The notes beneath the pieces are model-generated. The model searched no databases. It was not told where the DNA came from and saw nothing but the letters and a program-made list of their open reading frames with translations. DNA of 64,000 bases, taken from positions 4,960,001-5,024,000 of the forward strand of contig NC_064443.1 in the NCBI RefSeq assembly GCF_023343835.1. Reading direction: 5' to 3'. Numbering within the stretch: the first letter of the stretch is position 1; each line of letters opens with the position of its first letter. Origin of the DNA: Lagopus muta (Eukaryota; Chordata; Aves; Galliformes; Phasianidae). Position numbers and translations under genes: made by a program. This document shows positions 26,248-39,962 of the stretch, piece after piece.

Positions 26248-29200
26248 TCAGATCCAGTAAAACTGTGGGGCTGCCTTTGCACTCTAGTGCTGTATTTTAC
26301 ACAAAATAAACTTACAGATACGAACATGTGGCTGCAAGCTCCCTTCCCAGTTTAGACCATTTTCCTCCATGTTCTTTCAGCAGATGTAAGCCATGCTGTT
26401 TAAGTTGGATATAAACATTTGCATCATTAGAGTCTGCCACTGTCAGCCATCCATCCTAGGGCTACCAGGCCAACCTCCATCTGCATTTTGCATTGTTCAG
26501 AATAATTCCTAAATGCAGTGAATAACACTGCCTAGCTTCTTCTGAGGGAGGTCATGTCCCTCTAGTCTTCAGAATTTGCTACTTTCTCTGTCTAATGCTA
26601 TAGTAAGAATTTCCCTTCTTGATTTTAAAACTGACCGTCCTTATTCTTGCTTTGGACTATCTCAGACTTTGCTCTACTGTGTACTTCGGCTGCAGTGCTA
26701 ATTGCTTTTGTCTCTATAATCACATCATATTGGATACAATAGCTTCCTCCTGTGCAACTTTCCTGGGCCTCATTAACTCATGCTGAAGTTTCATATTTCA
26801 GATGCCAGTTTAAAGCTTTGGTCATAATCTTCAAAGTAGTTAATGGATCAAGCCTCAGCTACATTAAAGGCTGAATTTTGATCTGTGATCCATCATGACA
26901 GCTGCACTTCCTTGGGGCAATGTAGATTACAAAGCCTAGAAGGAAGTATATGAAAGGGAGGAACGAGGCAATCTTAACTGAGAGAAACAAGTGATGGAAA
27001 AAATATCTGGAAGATATTCTACAGATCCAGACCTTTCAAAGCCTTTCCTTTTGAATCACTCAAAACATTGATTTCCCCACTATCCTAGAACAATCCTACC
27101 AAACAAATGAACTAGCAATACCTCAGCACTATCCTTAAAATAAATTCTACTGTGACAAAATTAGAGAGCTGCCAAAAGATATTTGAACACAAATTGTGCT
27201 TAAATGCAAAGTTCTGAAATATCCAAGTGATAAAATCTTTTCTCTGTCATCTTCAGTTGCATTGCTGCCTATGTGTTGAAATTGTATGAAGCAGAATTAA
27301 CAACAATTAGTGAGAAGTATTAAAATAAAAAGAAGCAGATGCAGAGTATTTATTCAAGATGATTCTCTTCTTCAAGAGAGACTCTCTGTGAATTTTGTGA
27401 TGAATATAGAACACAGTTTACATTTGAAGTTAAACTAGACTTTTTCTTTCCAGTTCTAAGCTGAATTAGTGTATTTCAGGCTTAGTGTTTATGCAAACAC
27501 AAAAGTCCCAATGGTTAATCTTCCATGGAGGTTTTAACCTATTCAGTAAAATTGGTATAAACACTTCTGTAAAGACTCTTAGTTTAGTTTATGTCAACTT
27601 GGAATCTGTTTATGGCAACCCAAAATAAGCTACTCTTAAACTTGACTACAAATGTCAGCCAACTTCTTGCACCGATTTTAACTAAACTGATTTAAAATAG
27701 AATCTTAACATAAACTGGTGTAACTTTCCTGTAAACTGGAAATGAATTTGGTAAATTTCAGCATACTGCATGTCACGTCCTCCCTCTTGTGGCTGACACA
27801 AAGATTCGCAGTTGGAGGAATGCAGATTGAAGCCCTAAAATGGATTAGGCTGTCCTTGGCCGTGATCTGGCAACAGGGACAGTAAACCAACAGTAATTTT
27901 AGTATTTCAATATATACAAGGCACAGCTTTATAACAACAAAATTACAAAATACTTGAAATTGTTAATTTGGAAAGGAGAATTTATTATTGTTTTGGAAGA
28001 TAGGGATTTGGAATAAAGTTATATGATCAGTAAACATTTCTGTTAAAACTGTTGGTGTTAGCATAGCTTGTACTGAAAGAACACAAGACAAGGAGAGTTG
28101 GCAGGGATGGATAACCAGGAATTGGAGTGGCTTGAGTTAGGGACAAGGAGAAAAGCTCCAGAGGAGCTATTCTCCAAGCAGAATAAGACTCGCAGATTAG
28201 AGAGACAGACTGGAAACTACATTTTCCAATTGAGTCCCCCTTGCATCCTCTGGTGGTAGGAAAGTGGCTGCAGAGCAGGGCACAAAGGAGATACTGGGCA
28301 CCAGCATCTGTGCCTCACTGCACTGGTGCAGCATTTGTTTGCAGTGTCAGGCCGTGCTGGCCTTCCTAACCTGCTCTGCCCATTTAGAACTAAAGAAGGA
28401 AATAGAAAATTGTGACTGGTGGGTGGGGTAAGCTGTAGTTCTCCCAAAGACAAAATAGCTGCCCAAGAATTCAACAGAACCATAACTAAATTAAATTCCT
28501 GCCTTTATTTGGCTCCGCCTGATTGATTATCTAATATAACTAAGCAACCATGAGGTGCTTTTAAACATGCTCAAGGGAGGCTTGAAGTTACTGCGTGGAT
28601 CTCAGTCCTGAACACCCAGATTTATTTAGTTCTGACACCATTATAAGGTTCGCTTCTTTGGAATTGGTGCCAGACGAATAACATGTTTTTTTGCTCTACT
28701 TTGATAGGATAAAATTTTACATTCAGGCACAGCATTTGCCTATTGCATATAATGTATTTCAGAATGTAAACTGAAATCTGGAAGTCGTTTTGGATCTGCA
28801 GAATCCTTTTTTTCTGTCCATACAGTGATTGATCTCTATGCTGCCAGCACCAGAGCTTCCCAAGGCCCTTCTAGCCTTTGCAGTGACCTATTCAAGTTTG
28901 GCTGTAAGTCCTTTTACTGCCTCACTACCTAAATCACCAGGTTGGGCAAAGGAAGAAGATTTTCTACTTCCATTCTGAGAAGCAAACAACTCTTCTGAAG
29001 GGAAAGATGATCCTGCAAAGAGAATAAAACACATCATTTGTAAAATCTAAAATTGATTGAGAAATATTTCCTTGCTGCAGGCATAACTTTCAAAAAGCAC
29101 TGGGAAGCTGCATGTTAACACATAAAGTATCCACACTCCTTGGCACTTTATCCGCATCCTTGCTCCCCACTGTTTGCACAACAGGTTCCCGTGTCCCTAT

Positions 29201-29714
29201 TATAGCTCTGTCCCACATGGTTCTTTGCACTAAACATCTCAGTTTCTTCTGATGAGGGTGGAACAATCCAACCTTGTTAGTATTTACCTCTTTCATGAGA
29301 GCACCAAGACCAAAGAATGTGAGTAAGTCTGCGTATCCAGTAATCCACAAACTGTTATTCTGGGAAAAGAATAAGGTGGTGGCACAGGAAGTGTATCTCA
29401 AGGAACAGATGGATGAACCTAGGGCAGTCAACAAAATTCACTGCACCAACCAAGCAGGACATTGCATGCAAAATAAGTAACACAAGATAAAGCATTTCTG
29501 TTTTGCAGCAGGGTTGGTGGGATAATCAGAGTTCTAAATTATTTCTCAAGATTTTTTTCCAAGTCTCTCTTCAGTTCCATTGTCACCAAATCTTGGATTG
29601 TCTGAACTTTTGGAGGAGCTGTGAACAACTCCAGACTAACAAAGCTGTGCCAGCTGTCAGCAGCAAGTGCCAGCTACTCCCAAAGGGAGCTCAGCCAGCT
29701 GCTGAGCTACTAAC
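26248..29714. other. Intergenic sequence, no gene recognised
   Basis: AT-rich sequence without a gene I can support. A 72-base open segment on the minus strand (29,288-29,359) is flanked by a good acceptor (TTATTCTTTTCCCAG) and a usable donor (GTAAAT), but its peptide matches no family I know. It is listed as a finding rather than a gene. Confidence 0.5.
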
Positions 29715-30135
29715 ACTGCCATGAACCAGCAACTTAGTACCCAACCAAGGAGAGCAGACAAGCCCAAGATGGCAGCTAGATTCAACCATGAGTCTGGATC
29801 ACCCCGTAAGTTCACAGTGATGAGGTAGTACCAGGGTCAAGTCAAGAAGTCAGCCCATGAGTCAGGGCCAGGTTCAGGACTCCTGGGAGTCTACAGTTCA
29901 GTGATTGCCAGGCAGTTCCCTAGTTAAGAAATAGATCCAAAGTCAAACTGGGAGATCAGATCAGGGTCCACGGGCAGGTACAGCCGTGGTAGAGCAGTAT
30001 TCCTGCAGCATAGCCTGGGCCAGGACTGAAAGCTCAGGGCTGTGCCTACATGTGGCTCCATGGCCCTCATGCAGGGACTGCGGGAGGAGGCTCCAGGCAA
30101 GGCTGATGAGGACCATTAAGGCCCATCAGTGTTCT
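29715..30135 (+). repeat. Unclassified interspersed repeat, copy 1
   Basis: A GC-richer block whose sequence aligns by eye, in opposite orientation, with 39,963-40,390. Shared landmarks include AAGTCAAACTGGGAGATCAG here against AAGTCAATCTGCAGATCAAG there, and CAGCATAGCCTGGGCCAGGA against CAGCATGGCTCAGGAAGGGG, both followed by GGGCTGTG. The order and spacing of the matching pieces agree. It is not CR1. A diverged long terminal repeat of an old endogenous retrovirus-like element is the likeliest identity, but no termini, target duplication or coding region are visible. Edges are approximate. Confidence 0.5.
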
Positions 30136-33100
30136 CAGGGCCCTGAGAGCCAGTGTGAAGTACACAGGTAACTTCTGGCAGTGCCCTCCAAAAGAGGGAA
30201 TGGAGAAAAAAAGAGAATCCACATGGGAAAGATAACTGGACGGGTCCCCAAGGAGCCTGGGGAGATAAAGTGTTTGAAGTGTGTTCATAGCAGATCTTGG
30301 AGTGGCCAGGAGAGAGGAAGTGTATTTGTTAAATATGTAACGGCCAGTTTGTCTGCACGTTTCTGAAAGGACTGGGCTTCCATTCAGCAGAGCCAGGATT
30401 TGTGATCACTCAGCCCTGAGAGGAGAAGGACACTGAATTCAACATGATCATGAGTTGCTTTTGTCATAGTTATTCCCACAGTAACAATATTCTGTTGTTA
30501 AATAGAAATGTAGTGTGTGTAAGGATTTCAAGAGAACAGCTAGGCCAAGGATGAGTATCTCTTCCATACGGAAGGCCAAACAGGCATTTGATGATCATAA
30601 ACCCTTACTGACATCCAGTAATAAGGAAGAAAATGTCATTTGGCTATTTAGCTTTATTCTGGAGTTGTACGTCTTGCCTAATAATCTGGGCTTTTCTCTC
30701 TGATCTTGGCTATTTTTCTGTGTTCACACACAATAAAATGGCAACTGTAAGGAAAGGAAAGGTAACCATACATAAGGTACCCTTGCTGAAGAGCAAACAT
30801 ATAACGTATTTATTGGCTGGACACAGTGAAAACTGGATAAAATATTGCAGTTACTTTTTTTCACATATATTTATTCAACCCACTGACACAGTCAATTTTA
30901 TGCTTTGCATTAAAGCATTATGAAATCCCAAATTCCAGATGTTTTTGGATGACTTTGGTTGTATAGAGAGTTTGACTTGGGTACATGGAAAATGTAAAAT
31001 ACTTTGGTAGTAGCTTTAGCAGGACTGCATAGACTGCGTTTGCTTTATTCTTCAACTATTTTATCTGCCTTCTACACATTATATTCTGAGTCATGATAAA
31101 ACTGTAAAGCATGTATTGAAATTTACTGACTTTCCAGAACAGAGTATGTTCTGTAAAATGCTTAAAGGGGTTGACGTGAAAGGAAATTTTTCCTAAAGAT
31201 CTGCTTATGTTGAGAAACCACACAGTGAATTAAAATAGCCCTCTCCTTCTGAATGCATGCCTCCTAAAAATGCATTCAGCCTGGTCCTGAATGTGAAGCT
31301 AAAAAAGAAAAATGAGTAGAGGTCAAGCATACGTCTTTTATTCCTGTCCGTAATTATTTTGCTTGCTTTACCTAATGAGCTGAATGAGCTGTTTACCCAC
31401 TATTAACAGGGATTACATTTTTCTGATGAGCTTTCCTTGCTGCGGCAGATGAGCATGAGAACTATAAATACAGAGTTAACTTGAAATTAGATCTGCTGGA
31501 ATTCACACATCCTGTTCTACATAGTATGAATAGGGTGAAATGGCTCTTGTACTTTCTGAATTTCATCCTGCATGGACCACTGTCATGTCACGTACTGAGT
31601 GGCTTCTGCCTTGTCATTATCCAAATATAGAATTACTTCTCAGATCCAGACACATTCCCAAGTGCAAGAGGAAAACGTTGACCTGGTTAGACCAGTAGCT
31701 TTCTAGGATATAGTAATAAAAGTAAGCTGTGTTGTATAATAGAAAATTGTGAAGTGACTTCTTTAACTGGGTGCAGTTTTCTCTGGTTTGTTTAAACTCC
31801 CAGAGACTAGCTAGAGACAGCCTTTCTCTCAGCATCCTCTTTTCCAATGTTTGAAAATAATTTGCTTCTTTTCAAAGGTAGCTCAAAAACAAGGGTATGA
31901 CAAATGGACAGTGATCTTTTTCTCAAGGCATAAAGGGAAGCAAGCTGGTGTCTCCAGGGGAATTCCACTGGTTCTGCTCAACCTTTTCTAGCAGTTTTCA
32001 CTTCCCCAATTTCCATAAGTATTTTTTTCCTGAGTTCCAGAGAGGCATTTAAAAAAAAAAAAGAAAGAAAAACAGGAGTTCCAGATTTGTTTTTGTATTG
32101 CCAAAGAGTCTGTGTTTCCAGTTGTACTGCATTAAATAGACTGAAAATCACGGACTTACATTTCATTTAGTCAGTCTCCAAGTGTTCTAGAATTATTTGC
32201 AAGTAATTCTGTCAAGTTTATTCTCTAAAAATAAAGTAAAATAATGCAAAGATAAGGAGTCTTGCAAGCTATCACCAAAAGCTGTGAGCTTCAAATTAGA
32301 CCTGCACAGAACAGTGGTCAGTAACAAAATTGTACAGGAATCACTACTCTGAACATTGATCTCCATTAAGGTAGTTTCAGCTGAGTTACCAGTGCAACTG
32401 AAAGTAGCTGCTGATGCCAGCAGAGAAGGTAGTAAGATCTAGTATTTTTAGAGGGGTGGGGGGCTGGAGGAGTGGGAATAATTCCAACTCAAATGTCAGG
32501 CATTAACAAAGTACCATGATCTTGCTGAGGTCAGCATCACACCCAAGATTTAGAAAGGCTGACTGCAATGGTTTAGGTCATAACCTTAGAGCGGGATGTG
32601 TGCTGATGGGTTTGCTCAACTCTTCACTAAGTTACAGGGTGGGGTATACTTCAGAAAGGAGATTTAGAATTAAACAGTCGGGATACCTAGACATAATGGT
32701 AGAATGAGAAAGCTTGTAAAGCAGATATGAAGCTTAGCTTTGCAGTTACATGCAGGAGTTTTGTTTTTCACTATCTGCATTAGTAAAAATTGTACTTGAG
32801 CAATCCCAGTTTTAATGAATGATCAGCATAGAGGAACTTGCATGAGCAGTTTTTAAAATCTTGATGTTTGACCTATTATGTATCGAATTATACTTTTTAA
32901 AACTAGAAAGACAGTCTTCCTCACTTGGCCACCTCTCCCACTGGCCTGCCATCCATCTGGAGGCAGTCCAGAGAGGTCTACAGTAATGTGTTATTTCCCA
33001 GTGCTTTCCTTTGGAAGACTCTGGTGGATTGCTACAAAATTTTAATAATTTTCCTACATTTTTAAAGCCAAATATCTTCTCCCACATGGGTGGACATCTG

Positions 33101-35737
33101 GTTAAACATGCCCATAGGGACAACAGTTTTCAAGGATGACTTCCTGTTAAAAAGTTGCTGCTGAGACCTCTTCTGAATTTCTCCAGTACATTCTTGCATC
33201 AATGAATGCATCTACAGTTTTGATTGCTCCTCACTTCTGAAAGTGTCTCAAATACAGAACCTTTGGAAATGAAGCATATAAACGTAGTCACCACACAAGA
33301 AAAGTTTAGTTCATGAGAATTCCCTTATCACACAGATATTCAGTAACACAAACACAGATAAAATTCAGTTAAGCATGACTTAGCTCAGTTTTCTAAGCCT
33401 TTCTGTGTCCTTTCCCTTTCCAGCAGCCCTCTCTTATACATCTCCTAGTTTTTACAGTAAGGTGCACAAGCCATTATCATGCAACCCCAATTCACTTCTA
33501 AGGAGGCTAGTGAAGAAAATAGTGTTCAATTATTTCTTTAATGGCTATTGTAATTCTGTCCCCAAGATTTTTATAGCAAAGTTCTATAAACAACCCTATC
33601 TCTAGCACAGTTTTGGAGTGCTTGGTCTATAACCTATTGCATATGTTCTAATAACTCATTTTCTGCATGAATTTTGTCTAGAAATTCACTTGCATCATCA
33701 ACATTCTGCAGGTACTGTTTGTGCAGTAACTGGATTTGCCAAAAGGCACTTTCCTGTGTTAGTAGGGGAGGTTTCATTTCATTAAATCAAAATTTAATGA
33801 GAGAACCAAGTCAGACCTTCCTTTGACGGATGTACAAGGGAAAGAGATTTCTGTTTCCACCAGAAGAAGACACCTGAGCTGTTTGGTTAATGGGACTCCC
33901 TGTTCCTCCTTCAAAACTGGAAACTTGTCCAGACTTGCAGGAATCGTCACCGTTAGGGAGCAAAAATTCTCAGCTCCATGCAGAAACATCTGCCTTTTGG
34001 TCATGGATTGCTAGGCAGATTCCAGTCATCAGGACCACCTACAACACAACCTGCAGCTGTGCAAAGAGTAACAGTCAGCAATACAATGGAAATCCTGGAC
34101 TTCAAGTCGCTATTTCAAATCAAATGGATAAAGCTTTTAATTACTCATGTAGGCTGGCAGGAGTTTCACGACCATAAACCTGTTTATCAAGTTGACTAAT
34201 TGACATATTTGTTTCTGAATGTTCCAGTGCCAATGTTAGTCACTGCATGAACACTTTTAACAATAGTGGGGTCAGGCAACACCCAACGTCATTCCAAAGA
34301 ATGAAAATACATTATTGTTGTACTTTCCATTTGCTAGCACTTCTCTCTTCCCACTTTGAAGCTGAGTGAGAACTGCTTCCAGGAAAATACTCACAACCCC
34401 AGCAGGTGATGTGTTTTTCCTAGTGTACAGTAAAGACAAAAATGTGTTAATCTTCTTGTTTTAAAGGGAAGAATCAGTTAACTCTACTTATTCTTCAGTT
34501 TTCAGGGGTTTCTGATTTTTCTTGTAATTTCACATACAACTTCATTTTTCCTACCATTTGCTAGAAAACAATATTGTGTCATTCTCATGCTCATATGGAT
34601 AAAATGTTCTAGATGATTCATTTTATTAGCATGGCCAGCCCTAGCTATACTTGTTTGTGATACAATTGTGCCTAGACTTCCAGTTGTCAGGATCTTAAAT
34701 ATAATTAAAAAACCCCTTAAGATCTTAATGTGAAGTGTTCCTATTAAAGCTGGTGATAAAACTAAGGCTAAAATGAGTTACTGCACATTTAATTACTACA
34801 ATATGGTATTAAGAAGAAGAAATTCGGTGAGGGAAAACAAACCATTCCTTTGAGCAAAGAGAGACTTTTATCTCCATTTTATTTGAATAACAAATGCTGT
34901 AAACACATAATTCCTATATCATCCTCTTAGGTGATTCTTCTCTATGTGCTTTTATAGAGTTTGTATAAGAAACAGCCTTTGTACATAGTGCTTGTTGTGC
35001 TGTCAGCCTGGAAATAGGGATGCCTTCAGAACCAAGTGTCTACAGTTCTGAAATCCATATGCACCATTTGATATACGTTTCCAAATAGACAAGTGGTGAT
35101 TAAATCACTCAATTAGCTCATTTGGAATCCTCATTTGGAGGATGAATAAACACTCTATTCCACTCATCCGTATCTGACACTGAAGAAAGAAACTTTGCTG
35201 ACAGCTCTCCTCAAAACTACATTATAATTGCTGTATTCCCACTTTTTTTTTTTTTTAATCCTTGAAAGAAATACAACCTAAAATGCTGGCCAAATTGAAT
35301 CAACAGAGCTTTTCAGCAGATCCTGTTTTCAACCTGGGAAACTCTACTTCAGCAAAAATCCAGTTTATCTTCTTTCATTCCCAACATTTTGTAAAGTTTC
35401 ATTAACAATTGTGAACCACTGGGGGGAAAAAAAAAGCCTTAAAACCGTCAGGTGTCATTGCTCATGTAGTAAGCAAGAAACAAGCAATTCAGACAGCATT
35501 CCCAAGTGTTCTGAAAGACCTGGATTTGTTTCTCACTCCTCCATCACTCTTAACTTTAAGGCTAAAATCTTCAAAAAATGACTTCTTATTTTGCTTTAAA
35601 AAGTCAGCTAGTATTTAAGACATACTTGAGTCAAAGTTGTGCCAAACAGGTGTCCCTGCTTATTGGGCACTATTTCTTTCTCTCAGTGTGAATGAGGATT
35701 AAGCAGCAGAGTGGCTAGTAGCTCCTCTGTTCCTTTC
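30136..35737. other. Intergenic sequence, nothing recognised
   Basis: About 5.6 kb of AT-rich sequence with only short open frames. A T14 run lies at 35,243-35,256 and an A-rich tract near 32,050. I see no exon, RNA gene or named repeat. Confidence 0.55.
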
Positions 35738-35918
35738 ACAGAATCACAGAATTGTAGGGGTCGGAAGGGACCTCCAGAGATCATCGAGTCCAACCCCCTG
35801 CCAAAGCAGGTTTCCTACAGCAGGTCGCACAGGTCGGCATCCAGGCAGGTCTTGAACATCTCCAGAGAAGGAGACTCCACCACCTCCCTGGCAGCCTGTT
35901 CCAGTGCTCCGTCACCCT
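35738..35918 (-). mobile_element. CR1 LINE 3' fragment, minus strand
   Basis: The plus strand starts CACAGAATCACAGAATTG and continues with the conserved CR1 text GGGACCTCCAGAGATCATCG, later GAGACTCCACCACCTCCCTG, ending around the GCAGCCTGTTCCAG block. This is the reverse complement of a CR1 3' end of the subfamily that carries CAGAATC-type terminal units. About 180 bp remain. No protein is encoded by this short piece. Confidence 0.93.
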
Positions 35919-36644
35919 CAATGCAGCTTAGTCAAGTTAGAGAACATGCAAGAATGAACATCTTTCTCTTTATTCCTTCGTGCCATGTTTAGATATAAAA
36001 GCGCTTAATCCTGTAATTTTCATAATAGAACCTTTTGGTTTTTCTTGTTTTCATTTATTTATGGAGTGATGAAAGCCACTTTTCATTAGTGGCTAAAAGC
36101 AAGCGAGGTGTTTAGTTACATACCATAGCCTATGTGCAACACTTGTGCAGTATGCGTAAGTCTGAAGTCATGCAGTATGTCTAAGTGGGTTTTCCAGCCA
36201 CTCCAGAGAAACCAGATGGGAAGAAAAAAGCTCAAGGGAAACAAAATGTCACTGCATAAAAAAATTACAAAACAGAAATAACCAGAAATATACAGCTTCT
36301 TTACAGGCCAGATGTTGGAAACACCAGCTTCCACTGAATCAACATTTAAGGAGTTCCAGTGCTCTGTGTGCATATAATGGAGGCTGATGAGATAAACCTA
36401 TGAAAATCAAGGACTGTGCTTCTCAAAGGAACATGTGCTACGTTGACACAGCCACTGGTCTCAAAAGCAGCACGTTAGCTACACTGAGTTGTGTTGATTC
36501 TGTTAGCTATTCATACATGCAGATAGACATCTAAGAGATGTCAAAACCTTTGAGATTATGAAAGTTCCGATGACGGCAACACATGGTCTTAACTCACTTT
36601 CAACTTGTGTGTCTCACAGTAACAGAACTCAAATTGTTAACTGA
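35919..36644. other. Spacer between two CR1 fragments
   Basis: About 0.7 kb of ordinary AT-rich sequence separating two CR1 fragments of opposite orientation. No gene is seen. Confidence 0.5.
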
Positions 36645-36802
36645 GTTGTGGATGCCCTATCCTGGAGGTGCCCAGGGCCATGTTGGAAGGGGCCCTGGGC
36701 AGCCTGAGCTGGTGGGTGGCAGCCAGCCCACAGCAGGGTTTGGAACTGGTTGGGCTTTAAGGTCCCTTTCCAACCCAAGCCATTCTGTGATTCTGTGATT
36801 TC
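36645..36802 (+). mobile_element. CR1 LINE 3' fragment, plus strand
   Basis: Typical CR1 3' text in forward orientation: GGATGCCCTATCCTGGAGGT, then CCCAGGGCCATGTTGGAAGG, GGTCCCTTTCCAACCCAAGC, and two copies of the ATTCTGTG terminal repeat at about 36,783-36,799. The terminal repeat gives an unambiguous strand and 3' end. Only the last 160 bp or so of the element are present. Confidence 0.95.
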
Positions 36803-39800
36803 CAGGACAATTTATCCTAGGAGGAAGTAGGCCTCTGAAATCGTTGTAACAACTTGAGAACGTCCCAATAAAAGAACAGCTCGCATTGAAACTGAAGATT
36901 TTCTTTTTTGCTTGAAGCTAACAATTAGATCTCTAAGTTTTGTATTATTAACAAAAAACTATAAATAAATAAAAAATAAATTATGTTATTATACAATTAT
37001 CTAAATCATATGAAGTTGTCATGAAAGGAGTGCAAGTCAGAACTAATTGTAAGCATTTTTACCTGGAAACCTTCACCTTTAACAATTCCAACCACAGCGT
37101 GTTTGCACTGCTGGTGAACCCTACCGTATCTGGGATTTTTTCTTACCTTTTAACACTGCCCCACTGGTATTTCTGCTCTAACTTCTTATGGTGTAATTTA
37201 AGCCACCTCAGCTCAGGTCTGTACAACACTTAACATACATGTCTTTATTGTAACTTTTCATTCTCATTTGTCTGTTCCGATGCTTTTTTCCACCTTCAAG
37301 CCATGCACCTTTTTATGATCTTCTACTCATCCTCAGCTTTTAGTTTCTCATGCAGTTAAAGCGAGACATGCCTATTTTTAGCACATTAAAAATATTCCAG
37401 GAACTACAAAACTGTTTGTCATCTCTGTTGGTAGGGCCTGATAGTTTTCATTTGTTAGCTGGTTGAAAATAACATGGAATTCAATTATCTTTCTGTTGTT
37501 GATAAGGTTTACATTTTTTAGATAATTTCAGCCTTGACTTCACACTGCTCCTTCCCAACACATTTCCACAGAAAGCAAGCATCTTTTTTAATTTGGTTAC
37601 CAGAAGAGTATTTTTTATAATTATGCTTGTACTTTTGCTTAATATTTAGTGAAGTTGAAAGGATGCTGGCATTTTTATATCCACACTTCAGTAAGAGGTG
37701 GATAAATTCAGTTAGCTCTCTTTCATGTATACTTTGTACTGTTTCACGTAAAACAGCATACTGGGGAAAAAAAACAAAGAAAAACTGATACATCTCTGTA
37801 ACATAAACACATTTTTTTTCTCCCATTAGATATCTATCTTTCTATATAGAATTCATGTCTGAAAGGAATGTGGCTGTAGCATTTTCCATTAAAGTTTTGT
37901 GCTGCTACACCTTTCTTGGCAAAGATTATGGTATGGTAAAGAAACTCAGATTGTTCCAACAAAAATGTAGAGAGGGAAAAAAGTTACTAATTATTTCAGT
38001 AATGAGATCTAGGGGGAAAAGAAATTTTAATCCCTTTTGCTTTGACAGGCTGCAAACAGGACACCAAATGGGATATATTTAATAAATAAACACTGCAGTC
38101 TGATCCAGCTACAGCCAAGTCCTTACTCAGCCTTCTCTTTCTGAAGTCATTTGGAATCTGGTCAAGTAGAGATAAAGAGCTCGTTTCATTTTTAGATGCA
38201 AGCTGAGCATTGGTGCATCCAAACTGAGTTAGGAATCTGATACTGGGGAGAGGTGGGAGTGTGAAGGGACAAAGGAGCTTTGTTTTTGTACTTCTGGTCT
38301 AGGCTTTAGCTGTCTTGTAATCAAGTCGAGTTAGAACACCCAGTGTTTACCTGTAGTTGTCACCTGATATCTTAAAAAAGCTGTTCTAGAGTCTGCATGT
38401 ATCTGGGCTGCAGCTGTATTATTGATACATTACTTCTTGTTTGAAGAATCTTTTCCCCAGAGTTAACTGGAATAGCTGCGTGGAGAGGCCCTCTAAACAA
38501 AGTAAAACCTCCGCTGTCCACACAATTGCTTGGCAGAAAAACATGTGATGATACAGCATGGGTCGATTATGAATCTCAGATGTAGACTATACAATCCACT
38601 CTACACAGTTCAGTACAATTGCTCACAAAAGAGAAGTTTCAGCAATTGGATCGGATTCTCTTCTGGAGCCACAGATCAGGAATCACCCCATAAATGGAAC
38701 TGTGTAAGCATTCAACCGAGATCTAAATCATGGAAAACTTGGGACTCATACAGTCCAATCACATTAAATTAATATTTTTAATTGTATTTGGAATAAAACA
38801 CCATGTACAGATCTTTTGTCACTAGTTTCTAGTCAGCAACATTTAAGTTTTAGAATAGCTTGTGTTAGTAACTGGGTGAGTGAGAAAGGCATTTGAAAGC
38901 AAGCAAGCACCCACCCAGCATTACAGATTGACTGCAGCAGATGCCTGAGGATCAGACAGCTGATAATACACTTCAGCGTGCTTCAATGCATTTGCTGGTA
39001 CAATCAAGGGTACCTCTTGACCTTGATTTTACAATGTAATGTTTTAACCTTAGAGCACTGCCCAAAAATAGAAGAAGCAGCACTACAAATTCTGACCTTT
39101 TAGTTGAATATCCTGCTTTAGAGTGATACCAGAACTCCATCAAGAGCATGAACACTGCTATTATTATCACGGTGTAGCGCCTAAACTCCTTTAGACTCTA
39201 CATTATGTAGGTTATTCTTCAACCTTTTTTATGTGAATGGTCTCACTGATGTACTTCAGCAAGGACTGCTCCATCATGCACTAAACAGTTACTTCACGTG
39301 TTATACAGGCCATATCTGAGTGCATTTTTTAACACCTTTAACATCTCGGTCAACAGGCATTAACAGTTGCCTCAGTGGTGCAATTGCCTCAGTGACAGAA
39401 TGAAGTGACAGCTTGAAAATGGAAACAGCACAAGATCTTATGTTGGGCAGTCTGGAACCAACATAGATTATTTAAATAATAAGAGGACAAAAAGTTTAGG
39501 TTTTTTTTTTTTTTTTTTAATATTTTATTTTGTGTGTGTGCGCCAAAGAACACGCTCAGAGAATACTTTATTGAGAGATTTTCACACTGTATCTCAGATT
39601 GATACCCTGGCCATTGGTTATGTGGGATATGACCTCATAGGTTCTGTCTTCCCATTTTCACGTGACATTGATTTACTACTTCAGACATTTGCCCTAACTG
39701 ACTCCTGAAGACTTCTGACTTCCTTCACTCCTTTTAAATTCTAACTTTTTTATTCCACAGAACATTCTGAATTAGCAATTTCATGTAAATTTTAAATTTT

Positions 39801-39962
39801 AAACTTTAAACTTGTCTGGCTAATGTAGTCATCTATATCATCAGCGAAAAATCAATGTAATCATTCACTTGAAGTACTAAATCTTACAGCAGAATCGCTG
39901 AGTACATTTAATATCAGAGCCATGAGTGTACTAACAGAGTCTAATTGCTTTAACCAGCTTTT
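36803..39962. other. Intergenic sequence, candidate exon but no gene
   Basis: AT-rich sequence with a T18 run and a short TG repeat at 39,501-39,541. A minus-strand segment at 37,601-37,760 is open for its whole length and has a strong acceptor (TTTGTTTTTTTTCCCCAG). I do not recognise its peptide, so it is reported only as a finding. Confidence 0.5.
39501..39541. repeat. T18 homopolymer and (TG)n tract
   Basis: Eighteen T residues (39,501-39,518), an AT-rich spacer and then about five TG dinucleotides. Low-complexity intergenic sequence. Confidence 0.8.

Noticed and set aside
25835-26260. A 141-codon plus-strand open frame
   Set aside because: It is the antisense of the CR1 element; the minus-strand frame carries the CR1 ORF2 end.
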